Shown piece by piece: positions 32,619 to 41,117 of a stretch of 48,995 nucleotides of DNA. The stretch is from Actinomycetales bacterium (lineage in GTDB: Bacteria; Actinomycetota; Actinomycetes; Actinomycetales; Kineosporiaceae): positions 1 to 48,995 of the forward strand of contig JAAYAH010000045.1 of assembly GCA_012719445.1 (NCBI GenBank). Direction: 5' to 3'. The notes beneath the pieces were generated by a model that did no database searches, had not been told where the DNA came from, and worked only from the letters and a program-made list of their open reading frames with translations. A program made the translations under genes and the position numbers. The number at the start of each line of letters is the position of its first letter. Position 1 is the stretch's first letter.

Positions 32619-34355
32619 GTGACCACCGCGCCCGCCGATCAGGGGACGGCCGTCGCCACGGCCGGACAACGGCTGATCGCCGTGCAGGGGACGCTCGACG
32701 AGCTGGGCTCCCCGCTGTCGGAGGTCACCTTCGTCGTCGTCGACCTGGAGACCACCGGCGGGTCGCCGAAGGACTGCGGGATCACCGAGATCGGGGCGGT
32801 CAAGGTCCGCGGCGGCGAGGTGGTCGGCGAGTTCCAGACCCTGGTGAACCCGGGCGTGCCGATCCCGCCGTTCATCGCCGTGCTGACCGGGATCACCGAC
32901 GCGATGGTCGCGACGGCCCCCGGCATCTCCGCCGTGCTGCCGTCCTTCCTCGAGTTCGCGGCCGGCGCCGTGCTGGTCGCGCACAACGCGCCCTTCGACA
33001 TCTCCTTCCTGCGCGCGGCCTGCGCCGGTACCGGGTCCCCGTGGCCGGGCGCCGAGGTCGTCGACACGGTCCGGCTCGCCCGCCTGGTCCTCGACCGGGG
33101 CGAGGTCCGCAACCACAAGCTGGGCACCCTCGCGAGGTACTTCCGCTCCCGGGTGGTCCCCGAGCACCGCGCCCTCGGGGACGCCAGGGCCACCGTCGAC
33201 GTGCTGCACGGGCTGCTGGAGCGGGTCGGCAACCAGGACATCCGGTCCCTGGAGGAGCTGCGCTCCTTCACCTCCCCCGTGCCGGCCCCCGTCCGGCGCA
33301 AGCGCCACCTCGCCGACGGCCTCCCGCACGCCCCCGGGGTGTACCTGTTCCGGGACCGCCGGGACCGGGTGCTCTACGTCGGCACCTCCGTCGACATCCG
33401 GGCGCGGGTCGCCAGCTACTTCACCGCGGCCGAGCGCCGCGGCCGGATGACCGAGATGATCTCCCTCGCCGAGCGGGTGACCCCGGTCGTCTGCGCCACC
33501 GCGCTGGAGGCGAGGGTCCGCGAGCTGCGGCTCATCGCCGAGCACGCCCCGCCCTACAACCGGCGCTCACGCTTCCCCGACCGGGTGCCGTGGGTGAAGC
33601 TGACCGTCGAGTCCTTCCCGCGGCTGTCGATCGTCCGCGAGGTGCGCCACGACGGCTCGGCCTACATCGGTCCCTTCACCTCCCGGTCCCAGGCCGAGTT
33701 CGCCGTCGACGCCCTCCACGACGCCTTCCCGCTGCGCCGGTGCCACCGGCGGCTGCCCGGCACCCCGGCCGCGGACGCGACGTCCTGCGCTCTCGCCGAG
33801 ATGGGCCGCTGCGGGGCGCCGTGCGTCGGCGGGACGGACCGGGCGGGTTACGCCGAGGTCGTGGACGCCGTCCGCCGCGCCTTCGTCGAGGACGCGACGA
33901 CGGTGACGACGGCGGTCCTCGCCCGGGTGGAGTCGCTGGCCGGGCAGGAGCGCTTCGAGGAGGCGGGCGTGCACCGCGACCGGCTGCTCGCCTACCTCGC
34001 CGGAGCCGCGAGGGCCCAGCGCCTCACCCCGCTCGCGACCGCGGCGGAGCTCGTCGCGGCCCGGCGCACCGAGCCCGGCGGGTGGGAGCTCGTCCTGGTC
34101 CGGCACGGGCGGCTCTCCGGGACCACCGTCAGCCCTCCCGGGGCCGACCCGCAGCCTGCGATGGAGGCGCTCCGGGCCACCGGCGAGGTCGTCGCCCCGC
34201 CCCCACCACCCATGCCCGCGGCCCATCCGGAGGAAACCGAGGAGGTCCTGCGATGGCTGGAACGCCCCGGCATCCGGCTCGTCGCCCTCGACGGCAGCTG
34301 GTGGTGCCCGATCACCGGGGCGGCGGCGGTGAGGGCGAGGCTCGACGCCCCATAA
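32619..34355 (+). CDS. DnaQ-type 3'-5' exonuclease fused to UvrC-like GIY-YIG nuclease
   Basis: 578 aa; same architecture as M. tuberculosis Rv2191. Residues about 35-205 are a DEDDh exonuclease: Exo I D42-x-E44 in VVDLETTGG, Exo II AHNAPFDISFLR, Exo III HRALGDARATVDVL. Residues about 235-315 are the GIY-YIG domain (APGVYLFRDRRDRVLYVGTSVDIRARVASYF). The Cho/UvrC-like middle part follows, with a Cys-containing segment (CHRRLPG ... SCALAEMGRCGAPC) and a UVR-like helix pair (RFEEAGVHRDRLLAYL). The UvrC C-terminal RNase H domain is missing, so it could make only the 3' type incision. A role in DNA repair is inferred. GTG 32619 with TACCGT 6 nt upstream (32607-32612) suggests a leaderless message. 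Confidence 0.92.
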   Translation: MTTAPADQGTAVATAGQRLIAVQGTLDELGSPLSEVTFVVVDLETTGGSPKDCGITEIGAVKVRGGEVVGEFQTLVNPGVPIPPFIAVLTGITDAMVATAPGISAVLPSFLEFAAGAVLVAHNAPFDISFLRAACAGTGSPWPGAEVVDTVRLARLVLDRGEVRNHKLGTLARYFRSRVVPEHRALGDARATVDVLHGLLERVGNQDIRSLEELRSFTSPVPAPVRRKRHLADGLPHAPGVYLFRDRRDRVLYVGTSVDIRARVASYFTAAERRGRMTEMISLAERVTPVVCATALEARVRELRLIAEHAPPYNRRSRFPDRVPWVKLTVESFPRLSIVREVRHDGSAYIGPFTSRSQAEFAVDALHDAFPLRRCHRRLPGTPAADATSCALAEMGRCGAPCVGGTDRAGYAEVVDAVRRAFVEDATTVTTAVLARVESLAGQERFEEAGVHRDRLLAYLAGAARAQRLTPLATAAELVAARRTEPGGWELVLVRHGRLSGTTVSPPGADPQPAMEALRATGEVVAPPPPPMPAAHPEETEEVLRWLERPGIRLVALDGSWWCPITGAAAVRARLDAP

Positions 34356-34391
34356 GCTCGGAGCACCCACTGCGGCACCGAAGGAGTACCC

Positions 34392-34676
34392 ATGATCACA
34401 GCCATCGTGCTGGTGAAGACCGACGTCGACCGGATCCCCGAGGTCGCCCAGGAGATCGCGGAACTGGACGGGGTGAGCGAGGTCTACTCGGTGACCGGCG
34501 AGGTGGACCTGGTGGCGATGGTCCGGGTCCGCGAGCACGAGCAGCTCGCCGGGGTCATCGCGGAGCGGCTGAGCAAGGTGCCGGGGGTCCGCTCGACGAC
34601 CACCTACCTCGCCTTCAGGACCTATTCCAGGCACGACCTCGACGCGGCCTTCGCCCTCGGCCTCAACGGGGACTGA
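34392..34676 (+). CDS. Stand-alone Lrp/AsnC ligand-binding (RAM) domain protein
   Basis: 94 aa. It consists only of the regulator-of-amino-acid-metabolism fold: TAIVLVKTDVDRIPEVAQEIAELDGVSEVYSVTGEVDLVAMVRV, with the typical G-x-x-D-L-x-x-x-V segment, and no helix-turn-helix. Such proteins bind amino acids and may modulate other regulators or enzymes. AAGGAG sits at 34381-34386, 5 nt before ATG 34392. It lies 36 nt after the exonuclease gene and converges with trpD (20 nt between stops); whether it senses tryptophan-pathway compounds is unknown. Confidence 0.88.
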   Translation: MITAIVLVKTDVDRIPEVAQEIAELDGVSEVYSVTGEVDLVAMVRVREHEQLAGVIAERLSKVPGVRSTTTYLAFRTYSRHDLDAAFALGLNGD

Positions 34677-34696
34677 GGCCGGCGCCCGACCCGGGC

Positions 34697-35755
34697 CTAC
34701 CGGTTCGAGGCCTCGATCCAGCGGTCCAGCAGCCCGGCCGCCGCGCCGCTGTCCACGGACTCCTGGGCGACCTTCAGCCCTGCGGCGAGGCGGTCGACGA
34801 GGGTGCCCGAGCCGACGCCTGCCGCCACCAACGCCGCCGCGGCGTTGAGCAGGACGGCGTCCCGCACCGGGCCCCCGGCCCCGCCGAGCATCCGGCGCAC
34901 GACCGCGGCGTTGTGCGCCGCGTCCCCGCCGCGGAGGTCCTCCAGCCGGGCCGTGGGGATGCCGAGGTCGGCCGGGTCCACCCGGTCCTCGGTGACCTGC
35001 CCGCCGGACACCACCCACACCTGGGACGGCGCGGCCGTCGACAGCTCGTCGAGTCCGTCCTCGCCCCGGAAGACGAGGGCCGAGCCGCCCCGCGCGGCGA
35101 GCACCCCGGCGAGGATCGGCGCCATCCGCAGGTCGGCGACCCCGAAGGCCCCGGCACCCGGCTGGGCGGGGTTCGTCAGCGGGCCAAGGAAGTTGAAGGC
35201 CGTGGCGACCTTGAGCCCACCGCGGACGGCGGCCGCGTGCCGCATGGACGGGTGGAAGACCTGGGCGAAGCAGAAGGTGATCCCGACCTCGGTCGCCAGC
35301 TCCGCGACCCGGGCGGGAGGCGCGGTGATCCGGACGCCGAGCGCCTCCAGGACGTCGGCCGCGCCGGACTTCGAGGACGCCGCCCGGTTGCCGTGCTTGA
35401 CCACCCGGTGCCCCGCCCCGGCCACGACGAGCGCCGCCATGGTGGAGATGTTGACGGTGTGGGCACGGTCGCCGCCGGTACCGACGATGTCGACGCACGG
35501 GCCGGGGACGTCGATGCGGACGGCGTGCCGCAGCATCACCTCGACGAGGCCGCGCATCTCGTCGACCGTCTCGCCCTTGGCCCGGAGCGCGACGAGGAAC
35601 CCGGCCAGCGGTACCGGGTCCGCCTCCCCGCCCATCACCTGGTCCATGGCCCAGGCGGTGCGCTCGCGGTCCAGGTCCGTGCCGGCGATCAGCGTCGAGA
35701 TGAGATCGGGCCAGGTGTGTCCGGCGGTCCGTCCGCCGACGACCGGGAGTGTCAT
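34697..35755 (-). CDS. trpD: Anthranilate phosphoribosyltransferase
   Basis: 352 aa. Transfers phosphoribose from PRPP to anthranilate in tryptophan synthesis. Family motifs are present: [17 protein letters not shown] (PRPP site GTGGD and N-x-S-T), [23 protein letters not shown] (anthranilate/PRPP site), [22 protein letters not shown] and [14 protein letters not shown] at 35755 overlaps the stop of the upstream receiver-like gene (ATGA), so they form a two-gene operon. No other trp genes are in the window; trpD in this place beside ctaE-qcrCAB is the standard actinobacterial arrangement (Rv2192c). No attenuator is seen, as expected for a coupled second gene. Confidence 0.95.
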   Translation of the reverse strand: MTLPVVGGRTAGHTWPDLISTLIAGTDLDRERTAWAMDQVMGGEADPVPLAGFLVALRAKGETVDEMRGLVEVMLRHAVRIDVPGPCVDIVGTGGDRAHTVNISTMAALVVAGAGHRVVKHGNRAASSKSGAADVLEALGVRITAPPARVAELATEVGITFCFAQVFHPSMRHAAAVRGGLKVATAFNFLGPLTNPAQPGAGAFGVADLRMAPILAGVLAARGGSALVFRGEDGLDELSTAAPSQVWVVSGGQVTEDRVDPADLGIPTARLEDLRGGDAAHNAAVVRRMLGGAGGPVRDAVLLNAAAALVAAGVGSGTLVDRLAAGLKVAQESVDSGAAAGLLDRWIEASNR

Positions 35756-36402
35756 CGCGTCCCCGTCCTTCCGTCCGAGCGCTTCGTCGTGGTACCGCCC
35801 GCGGCTCTGGTTCCGGTGCCCGAGGCCCTCGGACCGGCTCCCGGAGCCCGTGGACCGGTGCCGACGCCCTTGCGCGTCCTGGCGGTCGCTGCCTTGCCGG
35901 CCGTCGCGGCCGCGGCCTTGCCGCCCCGGGCGGCCGTACCTCCGCCCGCCCCGGCCGAGGCCGCGCGGGCCCTGAGCTCACGGGCCAGTTCGGCGACCGC
36001 GCCGGCGACCACCACGGGGTCCAGCGGATAGGGGACGACGTGGTCGGCCATCGACCAGGTGGCCAGCCACACGTCGTCCGGGCGGGCGATGAGCAGCAGC
36101 ACCGGCGGGCAGGAGGCGAGCTCGTCCTTGAGCTGACGGCACACGCCCATGCCACCGGCTGGCGAGGCCTCGCCGTCCAGGACCACCAGGTCGATCCCGC
36201 CTGCGGCGACGCGCTCGAGGACGGCCGGAGCGGTGGCGCACTCGATCCACTCCACGGGGGGGACGTCGGGGGCCGGGCGACGGCCGACGGCGAGCCGCAC
36301 CGCGGCACGGGTGTCGACGCTGCTGCTGTACACCAGGACGGACAGCGTCCGCTGCCCCGAGGTGCTCGTCCCAGACGGTGTCGGCACGGGGGTCCTCGTC
36401 AT
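35752..36402 (-). CDS. Receiver-like protein with basic Ala/Gly/Lys tail
   Basis: 216 aa from ATG 36402 (an upstream in-frame extension to 36510 lacks support). Residues about 16-130 are receiver-like: [21 protein letters not shown], then [25 protein letters not shown] with a possible acceptor Asp76, [12 protein letters not shown] and the Pro of [10 protein letters not shown]. The usual acidic pair near the N-terminus is missing (VYSSSVD), so classical phosphorylation is doubtful. Residues about 140-216 are low-complexity and strongly basic ([20 protein letters not shown] and following), like histone-H1-type tails, and may bind nucleic acid. No output domain. Coupled to trpD by a 4-nt overlap. 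Confidence 0.65.
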   Translation of the reverse strand: MTRTPVPTPSGTSTSGQRTLSVLVYSSSVDTRAAVRLAVGRRPAPDVPPVEWIECATAPAVLERVAAGGIDLVVLDGEASPAGGMGVCRQLKDELASCPPVLLLIARPDDVWLATWSMADHVVPYPLDPVVVAGAVAELARELRARAASAGAGGGTAARGGKAAAATAGKAATARTRKGVGTGPRAPGAGPRASGTGTRAAGGTTTKRSDGRTGTR

Positions 36403-36561
36403 CGATCGTCTCCGGGTCAGGCGCCGTGCGGCGCGGTGACGCCCCGGCGGTCGCGGGCCAGGTGCCGGTCCCGGCCGGTGCACGGCGATCGTACTCGGCG
36501 GCCGGGACACCGTCCGGGCAGCCCGCGCCGGAACCGACCCCTCACGCTAAGCGAACCCTTC

Positions 36562-36575
36562 GTGATCCAGATCAC
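36562..36575 (+). promoter_or_regulatory. CRP/GlxR-type palindrome upstream of ctaE
   Basis: GTGATCCAGATCAC fits GTGA-N6-TCAC, the core of the CRP-family consensus TGTGA-N6-TCACA. Its centre lies about 38 nt before the presumed transcription start at 36607, close to the activating position of class II CRP sites. In Corynebacterium glutamicum GlxR (a CRP homologue) controls cytochrome bc1-aa3 genes, so the same is plausible here. The regulator gene is not in the window. Confidence 0.6.
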
Positions 36576-36594
36576 CAGATTGCCGTCGCCGGGT

Positions 36595-36600
36595 CATAAT
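36595..36600 (+). promoter_or_regulatory. -10 element of the ctaE-qcrCAB promoter (leaderless)
   Basis: CATAAT, six nt before the GTG at 36607. No -35 hexamer is recognisable at the right distance, in keeping with an activator-dependent promoter and the CRP-like site just upstream. Confidence 0.55.
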
Positions 36601-36606
36601 GGCCCG

Positions 36607-37317
36607 GTGGTGACCACCTCGGAGCTCGACAGCTCGCTCGCCGACCCCCCGCTGCCGGCCCGCGAGCGCAGACCGTTCCCCGGCGTCGACCCGGTCGCCG
36701 GGGTGGCCCGGCCCAACACGGTGCAGGTCGGCACCATCGTGTGGCTGGCGAGCGAACTCATGTTCTTCGCCGGGCTGTTCGCGATGTACTTCACCATCCG
36801 CTCGGTCTCACCAGCGCTGTGGCAGGAGGGACCGGAGCGACTGGACATCCCCTTCTCCCTCGCCAACACGACGGTCCTGGTGCTCAGCTCGGTGTGGTGC
36901 CAACTCGGCGTGCACGCGGCGGAGCGCTACCAGGCACGGGCACGGGGCCCCTGGTGGATGCCGTGGACCCGGGAGCACGGCTGGGGCAACTGGGGCATGC
37001 GCGAGTGGTACGGCCTCACCCTGCTGTCCGGGACGGTGTTCGTCGCCGGACAGGCCGTCGAGTACGCCAAGCTCGTCGCCGAGGGCCTGACCATCTCCTC
37101 CGACGCCTACGGCTCGGTGTTCTTCCTCACCACCGGGTTCCACGGCCTGCACGTCATCGGCGGGCTCGGCGCCTTCGTCCTGCTGCTCGCGAAGACCCTC
37201 TCCGTCCGTCGCTTCGCCAGGTCCGAGGCGATCGGCGCCATCGTCGTCTCCTACTACTGGCACTTCGTCGATGTCGTCTGGATCGGCCTGTTCACCGTCA
37301 TCTACATCCTCCGATGA
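36607..37317 (+). CDS. ctaE: Cytochrome c oxidase subunit III
   Basis: 236 aa. Subunit III of the aa3-type oxidase, with about five membrane helices, the actinobacterial five-helix form. Recognisable are [25 protein letters not shown] (N-terminal helix with the conserved Glu), [53 protein letters not shown] (the G-F-H-G-L-H-V motif) and [21 protein letters not shown]. It starts at tandem GTG codons (36607 or 36610), six nt after a -10. First gene of ctaE-qcrC-qcrA-qcrB, each overlapping the next by 4 nt; the operon order is that of M. tuberculosis Rv2193-Rv2196. Confidence 0.95.
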   Translation: MVTTSELDSSLADPPLPARERRPFPGVDPVAGVARPNTVQVGTIVWLASELMFFAGLFAMYFTIRSVSPALWQEGPERLDIPFSLANTTVLVLSSVWCQLGVHAAERYQARARGPWWMPWTREHGWGNWGMREWYGLTLLSGTVFVAGQAVEYAKLVAEGLTISSDAYGSVFFLTTGFHGLHVIGGLGAFVLLLAKTLSVRRFARSEAIGAIVVSYYWHFVDVVWIGLFTVIYILR

Positions 37318-38165
37318 CCACCCCGCAGATGAACCCTCCGCAGCCGACCGCCGAGGCACGCGGCGCCGGGAAGGACACCGTGACCGCACCCACCGCACGC
37401 CGTCGTCGACGCATGGCGACGGCCCTGCTCGTCCCCATCGGGCTCCTCACCACCGGGCTCGCCTACACACTCCTGGCCCCTGGCTCCGCCGGGGCGGCTC
37501 CGACGGGAGCCGAGGACGTGAGCGCCGGCAGGGAGCTGTTCCTGGCCAACTGCTCCACCTGTCACGGGATCGACGCCGGAGGGCGCGACCTCGCGCCGTC
37601 CCTGGTCGGGGTGGGCGCGGCCGCGGTCGACTTCCAGGTGGGGACGGGTCGGATGCCGCTGCGTGCCAGCGGCCCCCAGTCACCCAAGGGCAGCAAGGTC
37701 ACCTTCAGCCAGGAGGAGATCCGACGACTCGCCGCGTACGTGGCCAGCCTCGGGCCCGGCCCGGAGATCCCCGGGGCGTCGGCGGTCGACCCCACCCTCG
37801 GCGACCCGTCCAGGGGGGCGCTGATCTTCCGGACCAACTGCGCCATGTGCCACAACTTCGCGGGCAAGGGCGGTGCCCTCACCCAGGGCAAGTACGCGCC
37901 GGACCTGTCCGACACCAGCCCGACGCACATCTACGAGGCCATGCTCACCGGCCCCGGGTCCATGCCCGTCTTCGCCGACACGACCCTCGACTCCGAGAGC
38001 AAGCGCGACATCATCGCCTACCTCGACACCATCAACGAGGCACCGAGCCCCGGCGGTCTCGCCCTCGGCTCCCTCGGCCCGGTCAGTGAGGGCCTCGTCG
38101 CCTGGGTCGTCGGGCTCAGCGCCCTCATCGGCTGCGCCGTCTGGGTGGGGGCGAGGAGCTCGTGA
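37314..38165 (+). CDS. qcrC: Cytochrome bc1 complex diheme cytochrome c subunit
   Basis: 283 aa. Actinobacterial QcrC with two covalent c-type hemes that pass electrons from the bc1 complex straight to CtaC, replacing a soluble cytochrome c. Heme motifs are C80-STCH and C176-AMCH; likely Met ligands lie in [10 protein letters not shown] and [10 protein letters not shown]. An N-terminal basic stretch and membrane helix (about 35-62, [24 protein letters not shown]) and a C-terminal helix (about 255-280) anchor it. The start ATG 37314 sits in the ATGA overlap with ctaE. Confidence 0.96.
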   Translation: MTTPQMNPPQPTAEARGAGKDTVTAPTARRRRRMATALLVPIGLLTTGLAYTLLAPGSAGAAPTGAEDVSAGRELFLANCSTCHGIDAGGRDLAPSLVGVGAAAVDFQVGTGRMPLRASGPQSPKGSKVTFSQEEIRRLAAYVASLGPGPEIPGASAVDPTLGDPSRGALIFRTNCAMCHNFAGKGGALTQGKYAPDLSDTSPTHIYEAMLTGPGSMPVFADTTLDSESKRDIIAYLDTINEAPSPGGLALGSLGPVSEGLVAWVVGLSALIGCAVWVGARSS

Positions 38166-39271
38166 CCGACGACGACCGGAGAGACGCCGTGACCCCGCAG
38201 CAGCGCCAGGAACCCGACAGCGGCAACGCCCCCGCCGTCCCTGCGGCAGGACCCGCGCCGGCAGGGGAACCGGAACCGCCGGAGGGGCAACCGGTCCCCG
38301 ACCGGTTCGAGGACCCCGGGCTGCCGGAGCACCGGCCCCGGTCGACGGACCGCGACCCGCGGGCTGCCCGCCGGGCCGAGTTCCAGGTCGCCGCGCTGTT
38401 CAGCCTCTCGGTGACGGGCACCCTCCTCGCCCTTGCCGCGTACTACACGGTTCAGGTCGAGGACGACCTCGGGGTCGCCGAACTGCTCGGCCGGCTCCGG
38501 CTGTCCACCCTGCTGCTGGGGATCGGCCTGTTCCTCGCCCTGTTCTGCGTCGGCGCGGGCGTGGTGCACTGGGCGCGGAGGCTGATGCCCGGCGAGGAGT
38601 GGACCGAGCACCGGCACGTGCTGCGCGGCAGCGACACCGACCGGGCCGAGGCGCGGCGGATCCTCGCCGACGGCGCCGCGGAGTCCGGGCTGGGCCGCCG
38701 TCCCCTGATCAGGAACACCCTCGTCGGTGCGCTCGCCCTGGCTCCCCTGCCCGCGATCGCCCTGCTGCGCGACACCGGGCCGCTGCCGGAGGACAGCCTG
38801 TCCCGGACGTTCTGGCGTGCCGGGCTGCACCTGGTCCGCGACCCCGAGGGCGGCCGGATCCGGCCGGACGACCTCGTCGTCGGGTCGGTCGTGCACGTCA
38901 TGCCGGAGGGGGTCGACGAGGCCGAGCACCCGTTGGAGGAGCGGGCCAAGGCTGCGGTGCTGGTGATCCGGCTCGACCCGGAGGACCTCGACCAGGAGAG
39001 CCTCGGCGGCGCCCACGAGGGGATCGTCGCCTACTCGAAGATCTGCACCCACATGGGCTGCCCGGTGGGGCTGTACGAGCAGCAGACCCGCCACCTGCTC
39101 TGCCCGTGCCACCAGTCGACCTTCGACGTGTCCCGGCACTGCCAGGTCATCTTCGGCCCGGCGAAGCGGCCGCTGCCCCAACTGCCGCTGACCGTCGACC
39201 CCGAGGGATACCTGGTGGCGGCGGACGGATTCCGGGAGGCCGTCGGACCGAGTTTCTGGGAGCGGGGATGA
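38162..39271 (+). CDS. qcrA: Rieske iron-sulfur subunit of cytochrome bc1 complex
   Basis: 369 aa. Long actinobacterial form with three membrane helices (about 80-98, 115-138 and 185-202) after a Pro/Glu-rich N-terminus. The 2Fe-2S cluster ligands are in C295-T-H297-MGC and C314-P-C316-H317, with the extra cysteines of the stabilising disulfide. It transfers electrons from menaquinol to QcrC. GTG 38162 overlaps qcrC in GTGA. The linker QVIFGPAKRPLPQLPLTVD follows the second cluster loop, as in other Rieske proteins. Confidence 0.96.
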   Translation: MTDDDRRDAVTPQQRQEPDSGNAPAVPAAGPAPAGEPEPPEGQPVPDRFEDPGLPEHRPRSTDRDPRAARRAEFQVAALFSLSVTGTLLALAAYYTVQVEDDLGVAELLGRLRLSTLLLGIGLFLALFCVGAGVVHWARRLMPGEEWTEHRHVLRGSDTDRAEARRILADGAAESGLGRRPLIRNTLVGALALAPLPAIALLRDTGPLPEDSLSRTFWRAGLHLVRDPEGGRIRPDDLVVGSVVHVMPEGVDEAEHPLEERAKAAVLVIRLDPEDLDQESLGGAHEGIVAYSKICTHMGCPVGLYEQQTRHLLCPCHQSTFDVSRHCQVIFGPAKRPLPQLPLTVDPEGYLVAADGFREAVGPSFWERG

Positions 39272-41073
39272 GCGTCACCGACGAGCCGGCCGCGACGGGA
39301 GCCGGGGGCGAGGAGATCGGCGTGCCCGACGGGACGGACCGCGGGACGGGAGGCCCGTCGACGGCGGGTCCGGCCGGGAGCGGGGGCACGCGGACGGCGA
39401 GGGCCGCCGGGGCCGTTGGCACCTTCGCCGACGAGAGGTTCGGGGCCAGCAGGATCGTGCGGGGCTTCGCCCGGAAGGTCTTCCCCGACCACTGGTCGTT
39501 CATGCTCGGTGAGATCGCCCTCTACAGCTTTGTCGTCCTGCTCATCACCGGGGTGTTCCTCACCCTGTTCTACGTGCCGAGTGTCGCGCCGACGACCTAC
39601 GAGGGCAGCTACGCGCCGTTGAACGGCCAGCAGGTCTCCGAGGCCTACGCCTCGACCCTGCGGCTGTCCTTCGACGTCCGCGGCGGTCTGCTGGTCCGGC
39701 AGATCCACCACTGGTCGGCCCTGGTCTTCGCGGCGGCGATCCTCGTGCACATGTTCCGGGTGTTCTTCACCGGGGCGTTCCGCAAGCCGCGGGAGCTGAA
39801 CTGGGTGGTCGGGGTCGTGCTCGCACTGCTGGCGATCTTCGAGGGCTTCGCCGGCTACTCGCTGCCGGACGACCTGCTGTCCGGGACGGGACTGCGGATC
39901 GCCTCGAGCATCCTGCTGTCGATCCCCTTCGTCGGCTCCTACCTGAGCTCGTTCCTCTTCGGCGGCGAGTTCCCCGGGGAGGCGTTCATCCCCCGGCTGT
40001 ACACGATCCACGTGCTGATCCTGCCCGCGGTGTTCGTCCTCCTGATCAGCGCCCACCTGTTCATGGTGGTGCTGCACAAGCACACCCAGTATCCGGGCCC
40101 TGGCCGCCGCGACGACAACGTCGTCGGCTACCCCTTCTACCCGGTGTACCTCGCGAAGGCCGGCGGGTTCTTCTTCATCGTCGCCGGCATCACCACGCTC
40201 ATGGCCGCGGTCTTCACCATCAACCCCATCTGGGCCTACGGGGCCTACGACCCCTCGCCGGTGACCGCCGGCTCGCAGCCGGACTGGTACATGGGGTTCC
40301 TCGACGGGGCGGCCCGGCTGGCTCCCGGCTGGTGGGAGTTCACCGCGTTCGGGCACACCGTCTCGCTCAACGTCCTGCTTCCGGCGGTGGTGCTCCCCGG
40401 GGTGCTGAGCATCGTGGCGATCCTGTACCCCTGGCTGGAGTCCTTCGTCACCCGCAGCCGGCGCGAGCACCATGTCCTGGACCGCCCCCGCAACGCCCCG
40501 ACCCGCACCGGGCTCGGCGTCATGGCGATCACCTTCTACCTGCTGCTGCTCGTCAGCGGCGGCAACGACATCATCGCGACCCAACTGCATCTGTCGATCA
40601 ACGCCATCACCGTCGCGCTCCGGGTCCTCGTCATCGCGCTCCCACCGATCGCCTTCCTCGTCACCAAGCGGATCTGCCTCGGCCTGCAGCGCCGGGACCG
40701 GGACCTGGTGCTCCACGGCCGGGAGACGGGACGGATCGTGCGGACCGAACAGGGTGAGGTGTACGAGGTGCACGAGCCGATCGACGAGCGGGAGCGGTGG
40801 CGCCTGGTCCAGCACCAGGCGCACCGGCCCTACGAGCCGCCGTCGCCGGACGAGACCGGGAGCGGGAACGGGCACTCCGTCACCGTCCGGGACCGGCTCC
40901 GCAGCCGGCTCAACCGCTTCTACTTCCGGGACCGGGTGGACCCGGTGACCCCTGCCGAACTGGCCGCAGCCCAGGCGTCGGGCCACGGGACCGGACCCGG
41001 CCACGGCACCGGCGAGGGCCGCAGCACGGAAGCCCCGAGCACCGAGGCCGCGGGGACGACGACGGAGCGGTGA
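39268..41073 (+). CDS. qcrB: Cytochrome b subunit of cytochrome bc1 complex
   Basis: 601 aa. It binds two b hemes and the menaquinol sites. The bis-His ligands fit the family spacing: H147 and H161 in one helix (RQIHHWSALVFAAAILVHMF), H248 and H263 in the other (YTIHVLILPAVFVLLISAHL). The Q-site motif is SQPDWYMGF, the actinobacterial PDWY variant of PEWY. A Gly/Thr-rich start (about 1-50) and a long hydrophilic C-terminal extension (about 470-601) are typical of the group. ATG 39268 overlaps qcrA. The C-terminal 30 residues are low-complexity (GHGTGPGHGTGEG), and a short tandem repeat begins at the stop codon. Confidence 0.96.
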   Translation: MSVTDEPAATGAGGEEIGVPDGTDRGTGGPSTAGPAGSGGTRTARAAGAVGTFADERFGASRIVRGFARKVFPDHWSFMLGEIALYSFVVLLITGVFLTLFYVPSVAPTTYEGSYAPLNGQQVSEAYASTLRLSFDVRGGLLVRQIHHWSALVFAAAILVHMFRVFFTGAFRKPRELNWVVGVVLALLAIFEGFAGYSLPDDLLSGTGLRIASSILLSIPFVGSYLSSFLFGGEFPGEAFIPRLYTIHVLILPAVFVLLISAHLFMVVLHKHTQYPGPGRRDDNVVGYPFYPVYLAKAGGFFFIVAGITTLMAAVFTINPIWAYGAYDPSPVTAGSQPDWYMGFLDGAARLAPGWWEFTAFGHTVSLNVLLPAVVLPGVLSIVAILYPWLESFVTRSRREHHVLDRPRNAPTRTGLGVMAITFYLLLLVSGGNDIIATQLHLSINAITVALRVLVIALPPIAFLVTKRICLGLQRRDRDLVLHGRETGRIVRTEQGEVYEVHEPIDERERWRLVQHQAHRPYEPPSPDETGSGNGHSVTVRDRLRSRLNRFYFRDRVDPVTPAELAAAQASGHGTGPGHGTGEGRSTEAPSTEAAGTTTER

Positions 41074-41111
41074 CGACCGGACCATGGCACGACCGGACCA
41101 TGCACGACCGG
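41073..41111 (+). repeat. 2.5-copy tandem repeat between qcrB and the L,D-transpeptidase gene
   Basis: ACGACCGGACCATG occurs at 41073-41086 and 41089-41102, followed by a partial copy ACGACCGG at 41104-41111. It fills the short gap between two convergent genes. No long hairpin forms, so a terminator is not evident. Confidence 0.85.
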
Positions 41112-41117
41112 CGGGTG

